From the NCBI GenBank assembly GCA_900548955.1, contig URMQ01000101.1, forward strand, positions 1-6,117: a stretch of DNA of 6,117 bases, in the 5' to 3' direction. Source of the DNA: an uncultured Eggerthella sp. (GTDB lineage: Bacteria > Actinomycetota > Coriobacteriia > Coriobacteriales > Eggerthellaceae). This document shows positions 1 to 5,498 of the stretch, piece by piece. The notes under the pieces were generated by a model, which was not told where the DNA came from, made no database searches, and was given only the letters and a program-made list of their open reading frames with translations. Within the stretch, counting starts at the first letter, position 1. Every line of letters begins with the position of its first letter. A program made the position numbers and the translations under genes.

Positions 1-720
1 AGTGATACGAGGTGCACCTTCCATGATTTCAGCGCAGGTTGCAATCTTGCAGTCAAAAGCACGCAGAGGATTAATTTCTGCACGATGATTGCATTCATCA
101 CACATATCCGCTTCGTGTTCGTGGATATACTGACGTACCAATTCGCGATACGCTGGACGGCACTTTTCACAACCCATCGAATTGATAAGCAAGCGCATAT
201 CGCCTACAGGAATACCAATTGCTTCATAAAAGCGCATAAGCATGATGATTGCTTCGGCATCTACACTTGGATCGTCTGCGCCTAAGCACTCAACGCCCAC
301 CTGACGGAACTGACGCAAACGCCCCTTCTGAGGACGCTCGGCACGAAACATAGGACCTGCATACATTAACTTCGCAGGAGCGCCACCTTGTGGCACCAAA
401 TCGTGCTGAACAACCGCGCGTACCACGCCTGCAGTACCTTCAGGTCGCAGCGAAAGCTTGCTCTTAGATTTAAGGGAGCCTCCCTCAAGCAACTTTGTCA
501 TGTTACCACCCGAAATAACGGTAAACATTTCTTTGGAAACTACATCGGTTGCCTCACCAATGCCACGGACAAACAACTCCGTCTGTTCAAACATAGGAGT
601 CTCAATGGGCTGATAGCCATAGCGACCAAAAATAGAAAAAGCAGTGTTGCGGAAATAGTCCCAAAACATCGCATCGCGAGAAAGCAAGTCGAACGTTCCT
701 TCAGGAGACCGAATAGCCAT
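1..720 (-). CDS. hisS: Histidyl-tRNA synthetase, N-terminal 240 residues (gene runs off the window)
   Basis: This class II aminoacyl-tRNA synthetase charges tRNA-His with histidine in the cytoplasm. The reverse strand is open from 720 to base 1 and gives 240 residues, a little over half of a usual ~420-residue HisS. The C-terminus, including motif 3, the second histidine motif and the anticodon domain, lies outside. Visible landmarks are PEGTFD at residues 6-11, motif 1 (PIETPMFEQTELFVRGIGE, about 38-56), LRPEGTAGVVRA at 91-102, and motif 2 (MFRAERPQKGRLRQFRQ, 124-140, then VGVE). An insert with C184xxC187, C207xxC210 and C224/C229 resembles the cysteine-bearing HisS type of many anaerobes; zinc binding there is inference. 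The start is ambiguous. ATG at 720 gives MAIRSPEG with AAGG ten bases upstream, while ATG at 726 adds only Met-Phe with AAGG four bases upstream. An in-frame TAA four codons before 726 excludes anything longer. Identity is secure. Confidence 0.95.
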   Translation of the reverse strand, partial: MAIRSPEGTFDLLSRDAMFWDYFRNTAFSIFGRYGYQPIETPMFEQTELFVRGIGEATDVVSKEMFTVISGGNMTKLLEGGSLKSKSKLSLRPEGTAGVVRAVVQHDLVPQGGAPAKLMYAGPMFRAERPQKGRLRQFRQVGVECLGADDPSVDAEAIIMLMRFYEAIGIPVGDMRLLINSMGCEKCRPAYRELVRQYIHEHEADMCDECNHRAEINPLRAFDCKIATCAEIMEGAPRIT

Positions 721-737
721 AAACATGCAGCCTTTCG

Positions 738-761
738 CTTAATCTGTGTACCTTAATCTGT
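738..761. repeat. Tandem direct repeat of a 10-mer before hisS
   Basis: CTTAATCTGT occurs exactly twice, at 738-747 and 752-761, separated by GTAC (period 14). Read in the hisS direction it is ACAGATTAAG-GTAC-ACAGATTAAG, ending about 17 bases before the hisS ATG at 720. It falls in the leader or promoter area of hisS. I recognise no named regulator for it. Two exact copies in a 120-base gap could be an operator or a small duplication. Confidence 0.6.
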
Positions 762-784
762 TTAACTAACCTCTACAAACTAAA

Positions 785-822
785 CCACCCGCACTCCCCA
801 ATGCAAGGAAAAGTGCGGGTGG
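785..822 (-). terminator. Perfect 11-bp hairpin after leuB, likely terminator of the leucine operon
   Basis: CCACCCGCACT (785-795) and AGTGCGGGTGG (812-822) are exact reverse complements with a 16-base loop, starting 18 bases beyond the leuB stop. The stem is G+C-rich and strong. In the leftward transcript it is followed by UUUAGUUUG, a broken U-tract, so termination may be incomplete and some readthrough into hisS is possible. Position and stem support a leuCDB terminator; the weak tail lowers confidence. Confidence 0.65.
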
Positions 823-840
823 CTCGTAATAATTCATCAA

Positions 841-1950
841 TTACAGATGTTCTACTACTAAATCGCCCATCTTGGTGGTGCCAACAATCTTATCTGCTGG
901 TGTGGATTCATCGGCAATATCGCCCGTGCGCCAACCTTCATCAAGAACTTCGGTAATAGCGCGTTCGATATCGTCAGCCGCATCACCCATGTCGAAACTA
1001 TAGCGAAGCATCATGCCAACAGAAAGAATCTGAGCCAGTGGGTTCGCAATACCCTTGCCTGCAATATCAGGAGCACTACCATGGCTTGGCTCATACAGAG
1101 CAACGCCATCGCCTAATGATGCACTTGCCAACATACCAAGCGAACCGGTAATCTGAGCAGCTTCGTCAGAAAGAATATCGCCGAACATATTTTCCGTAAC
1201 AACAACGTCAAAGTCTGCTGGACGATTGATAAGCTGCATAGCGGTGTTGTCTACCAGCATATCTTCAAGTTCAACATCTGAGTATTCTTGCTCGTGAATA
1301 CGATGAACGATTTCACGCCACATACGACTGGTTTCTAAAACGTTAGCCTTATCAACGCTTGTTACCTTATTGCGACGCTTACGAGCAGCTTCAAATGCCT
1401 GGCGTGCAATACGCTCAATTTCATATTCACGATACTCAAGAGTGTCATAAGCACGCTGGCCCTTTGCGCCATTGGTACCTGCGCCCTCTTCATCATAGAA
1501 GCGCTCGCGCTTACCAAAGTACAAACCACCCGTTAATTCACGAACAAGCATCATGTCAACGCCATCAATTACTTCAGGCTTAAGCGTAGAAGCACCAGAA
1601 AGTGCAGCAAAAATCTGTACAGGACGCAAGTTGGTATACAAACCAAGTGCCTTACGAATTCCCAACAATCCCTGTTCAGGGCGAGGCTTTTCAGGATCAG
1701 TGGTATCCCATTTAGGGCCACCTACTGCTGCTAACAGTACCGCATCAGATGCATTAGCAACTTCGAGTGTTGCTTCTGGCAGTGCCGTGCCACACTCATC
1801 AATTGCACAACCACCAATAAGCGCGTCAGTGCATTCAAACTCAGCACCGTACTTTTCGCCTACCGCGTTAAGTACCTTTACACCTTCAGCGATAATCTCT
1901 GGACCAATGCCATCGCCAGGCAAAGTACAAATTTTATATGTTTGAGCCAT
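841..1950 (-). CDS. leuB: 3-isopropylmalate dehydrogenase
   Basis: LeuB oxidatively decarboxylates 3-isopropylmalate to 2-oxoisocaproate with NAD, the third committed step of leucine synthesis, in the cytoplasm. The 369 residues match the usual bacterial length (about 350-370), so the gene is complete. Visible family features are an N-terminal GDGIGPE (12-18), substrate arginines in the R99...R109 region and in RELTGG (136-141) next to Y144, and K201 in DKANVLETSRMW. VDNTAMQL (233-240) precedes the metal-binding signature NMFGDILSDEAAQITGSLGMLAS (254-276), with D258 and D262. The cofactor loop HGSAPDIAGKGIANP (290-304) has the D295-I296 pair typical of NAD-preferring enzymes, separating it from NADP-dependent isocitrate dehydrogenase. 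The ATG is preceded by AAGGAGAAAAC, a near-ideal ribosome site. It is the last gene of leuC-leuD-leuB, ten bases after the leuD stop. Confidence 0.97.
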   Translation of the reverse strand: MAQTYKICTLPGDGIGPEIIAEGVKVLNAVGEKYGAEFECTDALIGGCAIDECGTALPEATLEVANASDAVLLAAVGGPKWDTTDPEKPRPEQGLLGIRKALGLYTNLRPVQIFAALSGASTLKPEVIDGVDMMLVRELTGGLYFGKRERFYDEEGAGTNGAKGQRAYDTLEYREYEIERIARQAFEAARKRRNKVTSVDKANVLETSRMWREIVHRIHEQEYSDVELEDMLVDNTAMQLINRPADFDVVVTENMFGDILSDEAAQITGSLGMLASASLGDGVALYEPSHGSAPDIAGKGIANPLAQILSVGMMLRYSFDMGDAADDIERAITEVLDEGWRTGDIADESTPADKIVGTTKMGDLVVEHL

Positions 1951-1960
1951 GTTTTCTCCT

Positions 1961-2458
1961 TTAAGCCAAACCCAATACCTTGCGGGTACGATTCAGCAAA
2001 CCGCCCTGCTCGATAATATCTGCGATAAAGGGTGGGAAAGGCTGTGCAGTAAAGACCGCACCTGTGGTTTCATTGGTAATAGTTCCGGTATCGGTATCAA
2101 CTGAAACAACATCGCCATCAGAAATAGCATCCACTGCTTCAGGGCATTCCAAAATCGCAAGACCGGTATTAATAGAGTTGCGATAGAAAATACGTGCGAA
2201 GCTCTTAGCGATAACTACATCAACACCCGATGCCTTAATAGCAATTGGAGCATGTTCGCGAGAAGAGCCACAACCAAAGTTTTCATCAGCAACAATAATG
2301 TCGCCCTGCGCTACCTTGTTTACGAAGTCAGCATCAATATCTTCCATGCAGTGCTTAGCCAACTCGGAAGGCTCAGAAGTGGTCAAGTAACGTGCTGGAA
2401 TAATTACGTCAGTATCAACATCGCGACCATAGCGATGAACAGTTCCTTTGAATTGCAT
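1961..2458 (-). CDS. leuD: 3-isopropylmalate dehydratase, small subunit (short type)
   Basis: LeuD is the swivelling small subunit that pairs with LeuC to isomerise 2-isopropylmalate to 3-isopropylmalate. Its 165 residues match the short family shared by archaea, Clostridia and Thermotogae, against about 200 in enteric bacteria. Family marks are GRDVDTDVIIPARYL (11-25), FGCGSSREHAPIAIK (61-75) and SFARIFYRNSINTGL (86-100). The substrate-specificity loop after YL reads TT (YLTT, 24-27). It lacks the arginine I recall from homoaconitase small subunits (YLRT-like), which fits isopropylmalate, as does the leuB neighbour. The start ATG has AGGAGA six bases upstream, and that site overlaps the leuC stop codon, suggesting translational coupling and balanced subunit synthesis. 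The gene is intact. Confidence 0.96.
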   Translation of the reverse strand: MQFKGTVHRYGRDVDTDVIIPARYLTTSEPSELAKHCMEDIDADFVNKVAQGDIIVADENFGCGSSREHAPIAIKASGVDVVIAKSFARIFYRNSINTGLAILECPEAVDAISDGDVVSVDTDTGTITNETTGAVFTAQPFPPFIADIIEQGGLLNRTRKVLGLA

Positions 2459-2463
2459 GTGCT

Positions 2464-2470
2464 TCTCCTA
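2464..2470 (-). promoter_or_regulatory. leuD ribosome-binding site overlapping the leuC stop codon
   Basis: In the leftward message the junction reads TAGGAGAAGCAC-ATG. The leuC stop TAG shares its AG with the leuD Shine-Dalgarno AGGAGA, six bases before the leuD ATG. A terminating ribosome would sit directly over the leuD start region, a standard arrangement for coupling two subunits of one enzyme. The layout is seen directly; the coupling is inferred. Confidence 0.75.
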
Positions 2471-3736
2471 ATCTAAATCTTCAGGAAGACCAATATGACC
2501 AAGCACAGCACTAGCTGCTGCAACCGCAGGTGAAGACAGATAAACTTCACTCGTTGGGTCGCCCATACGGCCTACAAAATTACGGTTAGTCGTAGCGATA
2601 GAACGTTCGCCTGCTGCCAAAATACCCATATAACCACCCAGGCAAGGACCACAGGTTGGCGTAGATACCGCGCAGTTTGCATCCAGGAAGATTTCCATTA
2701 ATCCCTCTTCGATACACTGGCGATATACCTGCTGAGTTGCAGGAATAATAATGCAACGAACATTAGGGTTAACCTTGTGACCCTTCAATACTGCTGCTGC
2801 TTGACGCATGTCCTCAATACGGCCATTGGTGCATGAACCAATAACAGACTGATCGATGGTAATGTCACGAGCTTCAGCTGCAGGACGAGTATTAGAAGGA
2901 AGATGAGGGAAGGCAACCGTTGGAACAATATCTGCTGCATCGATGTTGTATACCTTTGCATATACCGCATCTGAATCAGAATGATATTCCTTATAAGGAC
3001 GTTCGGTACGACCATCCATATAAGCACGCGTTACCTCGTCAACTGCAATAAGGCCAGCTTTGCCGCCAGCTTCGATTGCCATATTAGAAATAGAAAGACG
3101 CTCGTCCATAGTGAGCGATTCAATAGCGCTGCCGCGGAATTCCATTGCCTGATACAATGCACCGTCAACACCGATCATGCCAATGATGTGCAAAATGATG
3201 TCTTTGCCCGTAACGCCTGGCTGAAGTTCTCCTTCAATGTTAAACAGAATTGATTCAGGAACCTTAAACCAAGCCTTGCCCGTTGCGTAACCAATTGCAG
3301 CATCCGTTGAACCAACGCCCGTAGCAAAAGCACCCAAAGCACCATAGGTGCAGGTGTGGCTATCAGCACCAATAATAAGGTCACCAGCACCGACAACGCC
3401 CTGTTCAGGTAGAAGTGCATGCTCAACACCCATGCAACCTACCTCGTAAAAATGCGTAATACCCTGTTCACGTGCAAATTCACGGGTCATTTTTGCCTGT
3501 TCAGCACTTTGAATGTCCTTATTAGGAACATAATGATCAGGAACAAGCGCAATCTTAGTAGGATCAAATACCTTATCTACGCCAACCTTCTTGAATTCCT
3601 TAATTGCAATAGGGGCGGTAACATCGTTAGATAAGACAAGATCAAGATCGCACTCGATTAGCTGGCCAGGAACTACTTCTTCGAGTCCTGCATGAGCGGC
3701 AAGAATTTTCTCGGCCATAGTCATCGGGCGTGCCAT
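2468..3736 (-). CDS. leuC: 3-isopropylmalate dehydratase, large subunit (short type, [4Fe-4S])
   Basis: LeuC is the catalytic iron-sulfur subunit of isopropylmalate isomerase in the aconitase superfamily; with LeuD it converts 2- to 3-isopropylmalate in leucine synthesis. Its 422 residues fit the short LeuC/homoaconitase group (about 415-430) rather than the ~466-residue enteric type. Seen in order are VPDHYVPNKD (65-74), the aconitase signature GADSHTCTYGALGAFATGVGSTD (123-145), and the three cluster cysteines: C302 in IGSCTNGR, and C362 and C365 in TPTCGPCLGGYMG. NRNFVGRMG follows at 384-392 and the SSPAVAAASA tail at 401-410. All cluster ligands are present. The ATG has AAGGAGAGAAC before it. 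It is the first gene of the operon and starts about 33 bases after the predicted transcription start. Homoaconitase is the main alternative, but adjacent leuB and a LeuD lacking the arginine loop favour isopropylmalate. Confidence 0.95.
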   Translation of the reverse strand: MARPMTMAEKILAAHAGLEEVVPGQLIECDLDLVLSNDVTAPIAIKEFKKVGVDKVFDPTKIALVPDHYVPNKDIQSAEQAKMTREFAREQGITHFYEVGCMGVEHALLPEQGVVGAGDLIIGADSHTCTYGALGAFATGVGSTDAAIGYATGKAWFKVPESILFNIEGELQPGVTGKDIILHIIGMIGVDGALYQAMEFRGSAIESLTMDERLSISNMAIEAGGKAGLIAVDEVTRAYMDGRTERPYKEYHSDSDAVYAKVYNIDAADIVPTVAFPHLPSNTRPAAEARDITIDQSVIGSCTNGRIEDMRQAAAVLKGHKVNPNVRCIIIPATQQVYRQCIEEGLMEIFLDANCAVSTPTCGPCLGGYMGILAAGERSIATTNRNFVGRMGDPTSEVYLSSPAVAAASAVLGHIGLPEDLD

Positions 3737-3760
3737 GTTCTCTCCTTCTATTTTTGTCTT

Positions 3761-3786
3761 GTGATAAAACCATTTAAGTATATCAC
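3761..3786. promoter_or_regulatory. Inverted repeat overlapping the leuC -10 element (candidate operator)
   Basis: GTGATA (3761-3766) and TATCAC (3781-3786) are exact reverse complements with 14 bases between, so arm centres are 20 bp apart, about two helical turns. The right arm covers part of the predicted leuC -10 and its TG extension, and the left arm lies in the early transcript. That placement suits a repressor dimer site. The arms are only 6 bp, so chance is possible, and I recognise no known regulator motif. Confidence 0.4.
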
Positions 3787-3807
3787 CGCACTATTTGTTC
3801 CATTCAA
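3777..3807 (-). promoter_or_regulatory. Predicted leuCDB promoter (extended -10)
   Basis: In the leftward direction TATACT (3782-3777) is preceded by TGA (3785-3783), forming the extended -10 TGATATACT. A -35-like TTGAAT lies at 3807-3802, but the spacer is 19 bp, longer than ideal; the TG extension would compensate. The expected start is near 3770, leaving a leader of about 33 bases that is too short for a T-box or peptide attenuator. Regulation, if any, would therefore be at initiation. Confidence 0.6.
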
Positions 3808-3909
3808 CTTGAAGTCAGGTTTCCGTGTTACAACTTTGTTTCACCCGCGAACGGCCAGCCTCAGACGACCACCCGCAATTCGCCACGATATATGCGCATA
3901 AGCATGCGC

Positions 3910-3941
3910 GTGAAAACACATGCGAAAACACGCGAAAGCAC
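3910..3941. repeat. Three GYGAAARCAC direct repeats in the divergent region
   Basis: Three 10-base units fit GYGAAARCAC: GTGAAAACAC (3910-3919), GCGAAAACAC (3922-3931) and GCGAAAGCAC (3932-3941). A shorter echo, GCGAAAAC, lies at 3953-3960. On the other strand they read GTGYTTTCRC. Spacing of 10-12 bp places the units on roughly the same face of the helix, as expected for cooperative protein binding. The array is about 130 bases upstream of the predicted leuC -35. No known factor is assigned. Confidence 0.6.
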
Positions 3942-4073
3942 ATTGATTCTGAGCGAAAACCGCAACCATGTTTGCGCGAATATCCATAAGCAGCAAATAT
4001 AGATGCGGCTTCAGCTTCCATTAACCGTCTAAAATATCCACAGACTGCCCTGAACAGGTAGAGTTCTCAGGTT

Positions 4074-4082
4074 TGGTATACT
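4074..4082 (+). promoter_or_regulatory. Predicted extended -10 promoter for the membrane-protein gene
   Basis: TGGTATACT (TG at 4074-4075, TATACT at 4077-4082) is an extended -10 with no good -35 at normal spacing. Transcription would begin near 4089, giving a leader of about 35 bases before the GTG at 4124. It closely resembles the leuC element (TGATATACT), so the two divergent promoters share a type. An imperfect CCTGA/TCAGG inverted repeat lies just upstream at 4049-4071. Confidence 0.5.
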
Positions 4083-4123
4083 TGAAAAGTTATAACGGAT
4101 TACGCAGATAGGTTTCTAACGCA

Positions 4124-5428
4124 GTGAAATTCAACTTCCGAAATCTTTTTGCCGGTTTGGTCATTATCATTGTGCTGGCGTTCGTCTTTTTACGAGGCGA
4201 TCAACTCAATGAATTAGCAGCTACCATGGCACAAGGTGCCATGATTCCTTTAGTGATTGCAATCCTAACCCAGCTCTGCAAATACTTCGCACAAAGCTTC
4301 GCCTACAAGTTTTCATTCCAAGCAGTTGGCGAAACCATGAAGCCAAAACATACCCTTCCTTTAGTATTTGGCACCTTCTTTTTGAATACCGTATTCCCAA
4401 GTCTTAATCTTGCAGGCACCACACTTGTTGTTGACGACGCACGCAGGCGAGGCATTGCTCCTGGCAAAGCAACCTCTGCCGCAATCTTGATGCAAATCAC
4501 CGTTGATTCCGCTTTTGCCACCATTATGGTAATTAGCTTTACCATTCTTGCTCTTACGGTTGGCTTATCTCCCCTTTGGTTACTTTTGGGATTACTGGTT
4601 ATTTTGCTGGTAAGTGTTCTGATTGGCATCATGGTGCTGGGCAACAAAAATCCTGCCCTTATCATTCGCATCCTTACCCCAATAGCTAACTTCATTAACA
4701 AGGTGCTCGTGCGCTTCAACAAAAAGCCCCTAGAGCCTTGGGTAGAAAAAACCATCATGAGCTTTTCGGGAGCCGCAAAACTTATTGCCAAAAATCCGAA
4801 ATCCACTGCTAAAGCATTCGGCTGTTCCATCGTTGCTAGTTGCTGCGAACTTTCAGCGTTTTGTTTAGTGGGTTTTTCCTTTGGTGTAAGCGTTCCAGAA
4901 TCGCTTGTTTGTGGCTACGTGGTAGCTACCTTGTTCGCCATGATTTCTATTACCCCGCAAGGCGTTGGCGTCGTAGAAGCAGCGGTTACCGTTGCCTTTA
5001 CCGCTTTTGGCGCTTCTGCCACTGCTGGTATGGCAATTGGTTTGGTATACCGCGGTATCGTATTCTGGATGCCATTCGTTATTGGCGCTATTTTGATTCA
5101 AACAACCAAAACATTCCGTCCTGATTCCAAAAAGAAGAAGGTGGAAAAAGAACCAAAAGGCAATTTCAATTACGAGCGCGAACGCGAACAAATTACCGAA
5201 GCAGCTAAAATGCAACGTGAAAAAATGAATGCTATTCGCCCTCATATTTCCTCTTCAAAACCAGAGAACTCCGCAGCAAACAAATCGTCTGAGCCAGATA
5301 ATCGCGCATCCAATTCCGACACTTCCAAGTCTGGACCCGATACTTCCTCTGCCAAAGACGGATCAGATACCTTACCCGTCAAAGATGAATCAGATGCCTT
5401 CCCTGCCAAAGAAATAGAGAACGTATAA
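4124..5428 (+). CDS. Polytopic membrane protein, LPG-synthase TM / UPF0104 flippase-like family, with long repetitive tail
   Basis: This 434-residue integral membrane protein resembles the lysylphosphatidylglycerol-synthase transmembrane family (UPF0104, the flippase part of MprF and YbhN-like proteins). Known members move or help modify lipids and lipid-linked precursors; the substrate here cannot be told. About eight hydrophobic segments are visible, near 9-23, 40-57, 78-98, 118-146, 150-173, 233-255, 260-298 and 303-325. Family marks are FLNTVFPSLNLAG (86-98) followed by a charged DDARRRG loop (104-110), QITVD (124-128), and TPQGVGVVE (277-285), a variant of the usual PGG-G-x-x-E. There is no MprF aminoacyl-transferase domain; after KKKK (336-339) comes a ~100-residue charged, probably cytoplasmic tail. 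The start is GTG: an in-frame TAG at 4109-4111 blocks extension and the next Met is residue 35, inside the protein. The nearest AGG is 11 bases upstream, so initiation looks weak. Confidence 0.85.
   Translation: MKFNFRNLFAGLVIIIVLAFVFLRGDQLNELAATMAQGAMIPLVIAILTQLCKYFAQSFAYKFSFQAVGETMKPKHTLPLVFGTFFLNTVFPSLNLAGTTLVVDDARRRGIAPGKATSAAILMQITVDSAFATIMVISFTILALTVGLSPLWLLLGLLVILLVSVLIGIMVLGNKNPALIIRILTPIANFINKVLVRFNKKPLEPWVEKTIMSFSGAAKLIAKNPKSTAKAFGCSIVASCCELSAFCLVGFSFGVSVPESLVCGYVVATLFAMISITPQGVGVVEAAVTVAFTAFGASATAGMAIGLVYRGIVFWMPFVIGAILIQTTKTFRPDSKKKKVEKEPKGNFNYEREREQITEAAKMQREKMNAIRPHISSSKPENSAANKSSEPDNRASNSDTSKSGPDTSSAKDGSDTLPVKDESDAFPAKEIENV
5333..5413 (+). repeat. Three 27-bp repeats encoding a 9-residue motif in the C-terminal tail
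   Basis: Residues 404-430 form three units: GPDTSSAKD, GSDTLPVKD and ESDAFPAKE, consensus x-(S/P)-D-(T/A)-x-x-(A/V)-K-(D/E). The DNA shows the same 27-bp periodicity, with conserved GAT and AAA codons. The tail before it (376-403) is also Ser/Asn/Asp-rich and low in complexity. Such in-frame repeats arise by slippage and often vary between strains. Function is unknown; a flexible tether or surface-charge role is only a guess. Confidence 0.7.
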
Positions 5429-5466
5429 GCATTCTTTCACGCAGTAAATCAAGAATACAGAACAGA

Positions 5467-5472
5467 TATAAT
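5467..5472 (+). promoter_or_regulatory. Candidate -10 element for the nitroreductase gene
   Basis: A consensus TATAAT lies in the 70-base gap before the nitroreductase gene. The hexamer at 17-bp spacing (GTAAAT, 5444-5449) is a poor -35 and there is no TG extension. Transcription would start near 5479, only about 20 bases before the ATG. The gene could also be read from the upstream membrane-protein promoter, since no terminator separates them. Confidence 0.4.
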
Positions 5473-5489
5473 TCTTCCCCAAGGAAGAA
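5472..5489 (+). promoter_or_regulatory. 7-bp inverted repeat with CCAA loop, at the nitroreductase promoter and ribosome site
   Basis: TTCTTCC (5472-5478) and GGAAGAA (5483-5489) are exact reverse complements around CCAA. The repeat begins at the last base of TATAAT, spans the expected transcription start and runs into the Shine-Dalgarno AAAGGA (5488-5493). As DNA it could be an operator; in a readthrough transcript the hairpin would abut and partly mask the ribosome site. Both roles are inferred from position alone. Confidence 0.45.
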
Positions 5490-5498
5490 AGGACAACT

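Larger units (their letters stand above)
3737..4123. other. Divergent intergenic region between leuC and the membrane-protein gene
   Basis: This 387-base stretch holds a promoter at each end and about 250 bases between them with no convincing gene. A 68-codon reverse-strand frame (3815-4021) exists but has no ribosome site, an odd Cys/Arg/Ser-rich composition and no family resemblance. The centre, about 3890-3990, is rich in GCG/CGC words, short direct repeats and small palindromes, including GCGCAT-AAGC-ATGCGC at 3894-3909 and CGCAA-N6-TTGCG at 3961-3976. No T-box, riboswitch or structured RNA is recognised. It looks like a regulatory region or a decayed remnant. Confidence 0.7.

Noticed and set aside
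388..756. 122-codon forward-strand frame over hisS
   Set aside because: It is antisense to unmistakable HisS motifs and spans the hisS start and leader; no ribosome site or family resemblance.
1553..1945. 130-codon forward-strand frame over leuB
   Set aside because: It is antisense to the conserved N-terminal half of LeuB, with low-complexity Ser/Ala/Pro composition typical of a shadow frame.
3737..3780. T-box or leucine attenuator ahead of leuC
   Set aside because: The predicted leader is about 33 bases, with no T-box core sequence, no leucine codon run and no terminator hairpin before leuC.
3815..4021. 68-codon reverse-strand frame upstream of leuC, considered as a leader peptide or small gene
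   Set aside because: There is no ribosome site before its ATG, no run of leucine codons, and an odd Cys/Arg/Ser-rich composition. Its 5' part lies far upstream of the predicted leuC transcription start.
4032..4042. TATCCACA resembling a DnaA box (possible replication origin)
   Set aside because: It is a single near-match with one further weak TATCCATAA (3980-3988), no cluster, no AT-rich unwinding region and no dnaA or dnaN nearby.
4049..4071. CCTGAAC/GTTCTCAGG inverted repeat as a terminator or operator
   Set aside because: Only five contiguous pairs form without a bulge, no U-tract follows, and it lies upstream of the predicted start. It is noted with the promoter but too weak to list separately.
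4303..4830. 175-codon reverse-strand frame inside the membrane-protein gene
   Set aside because: It is the antisense shadow of a clear membrane-protein coding frame; its sequence has no family features.
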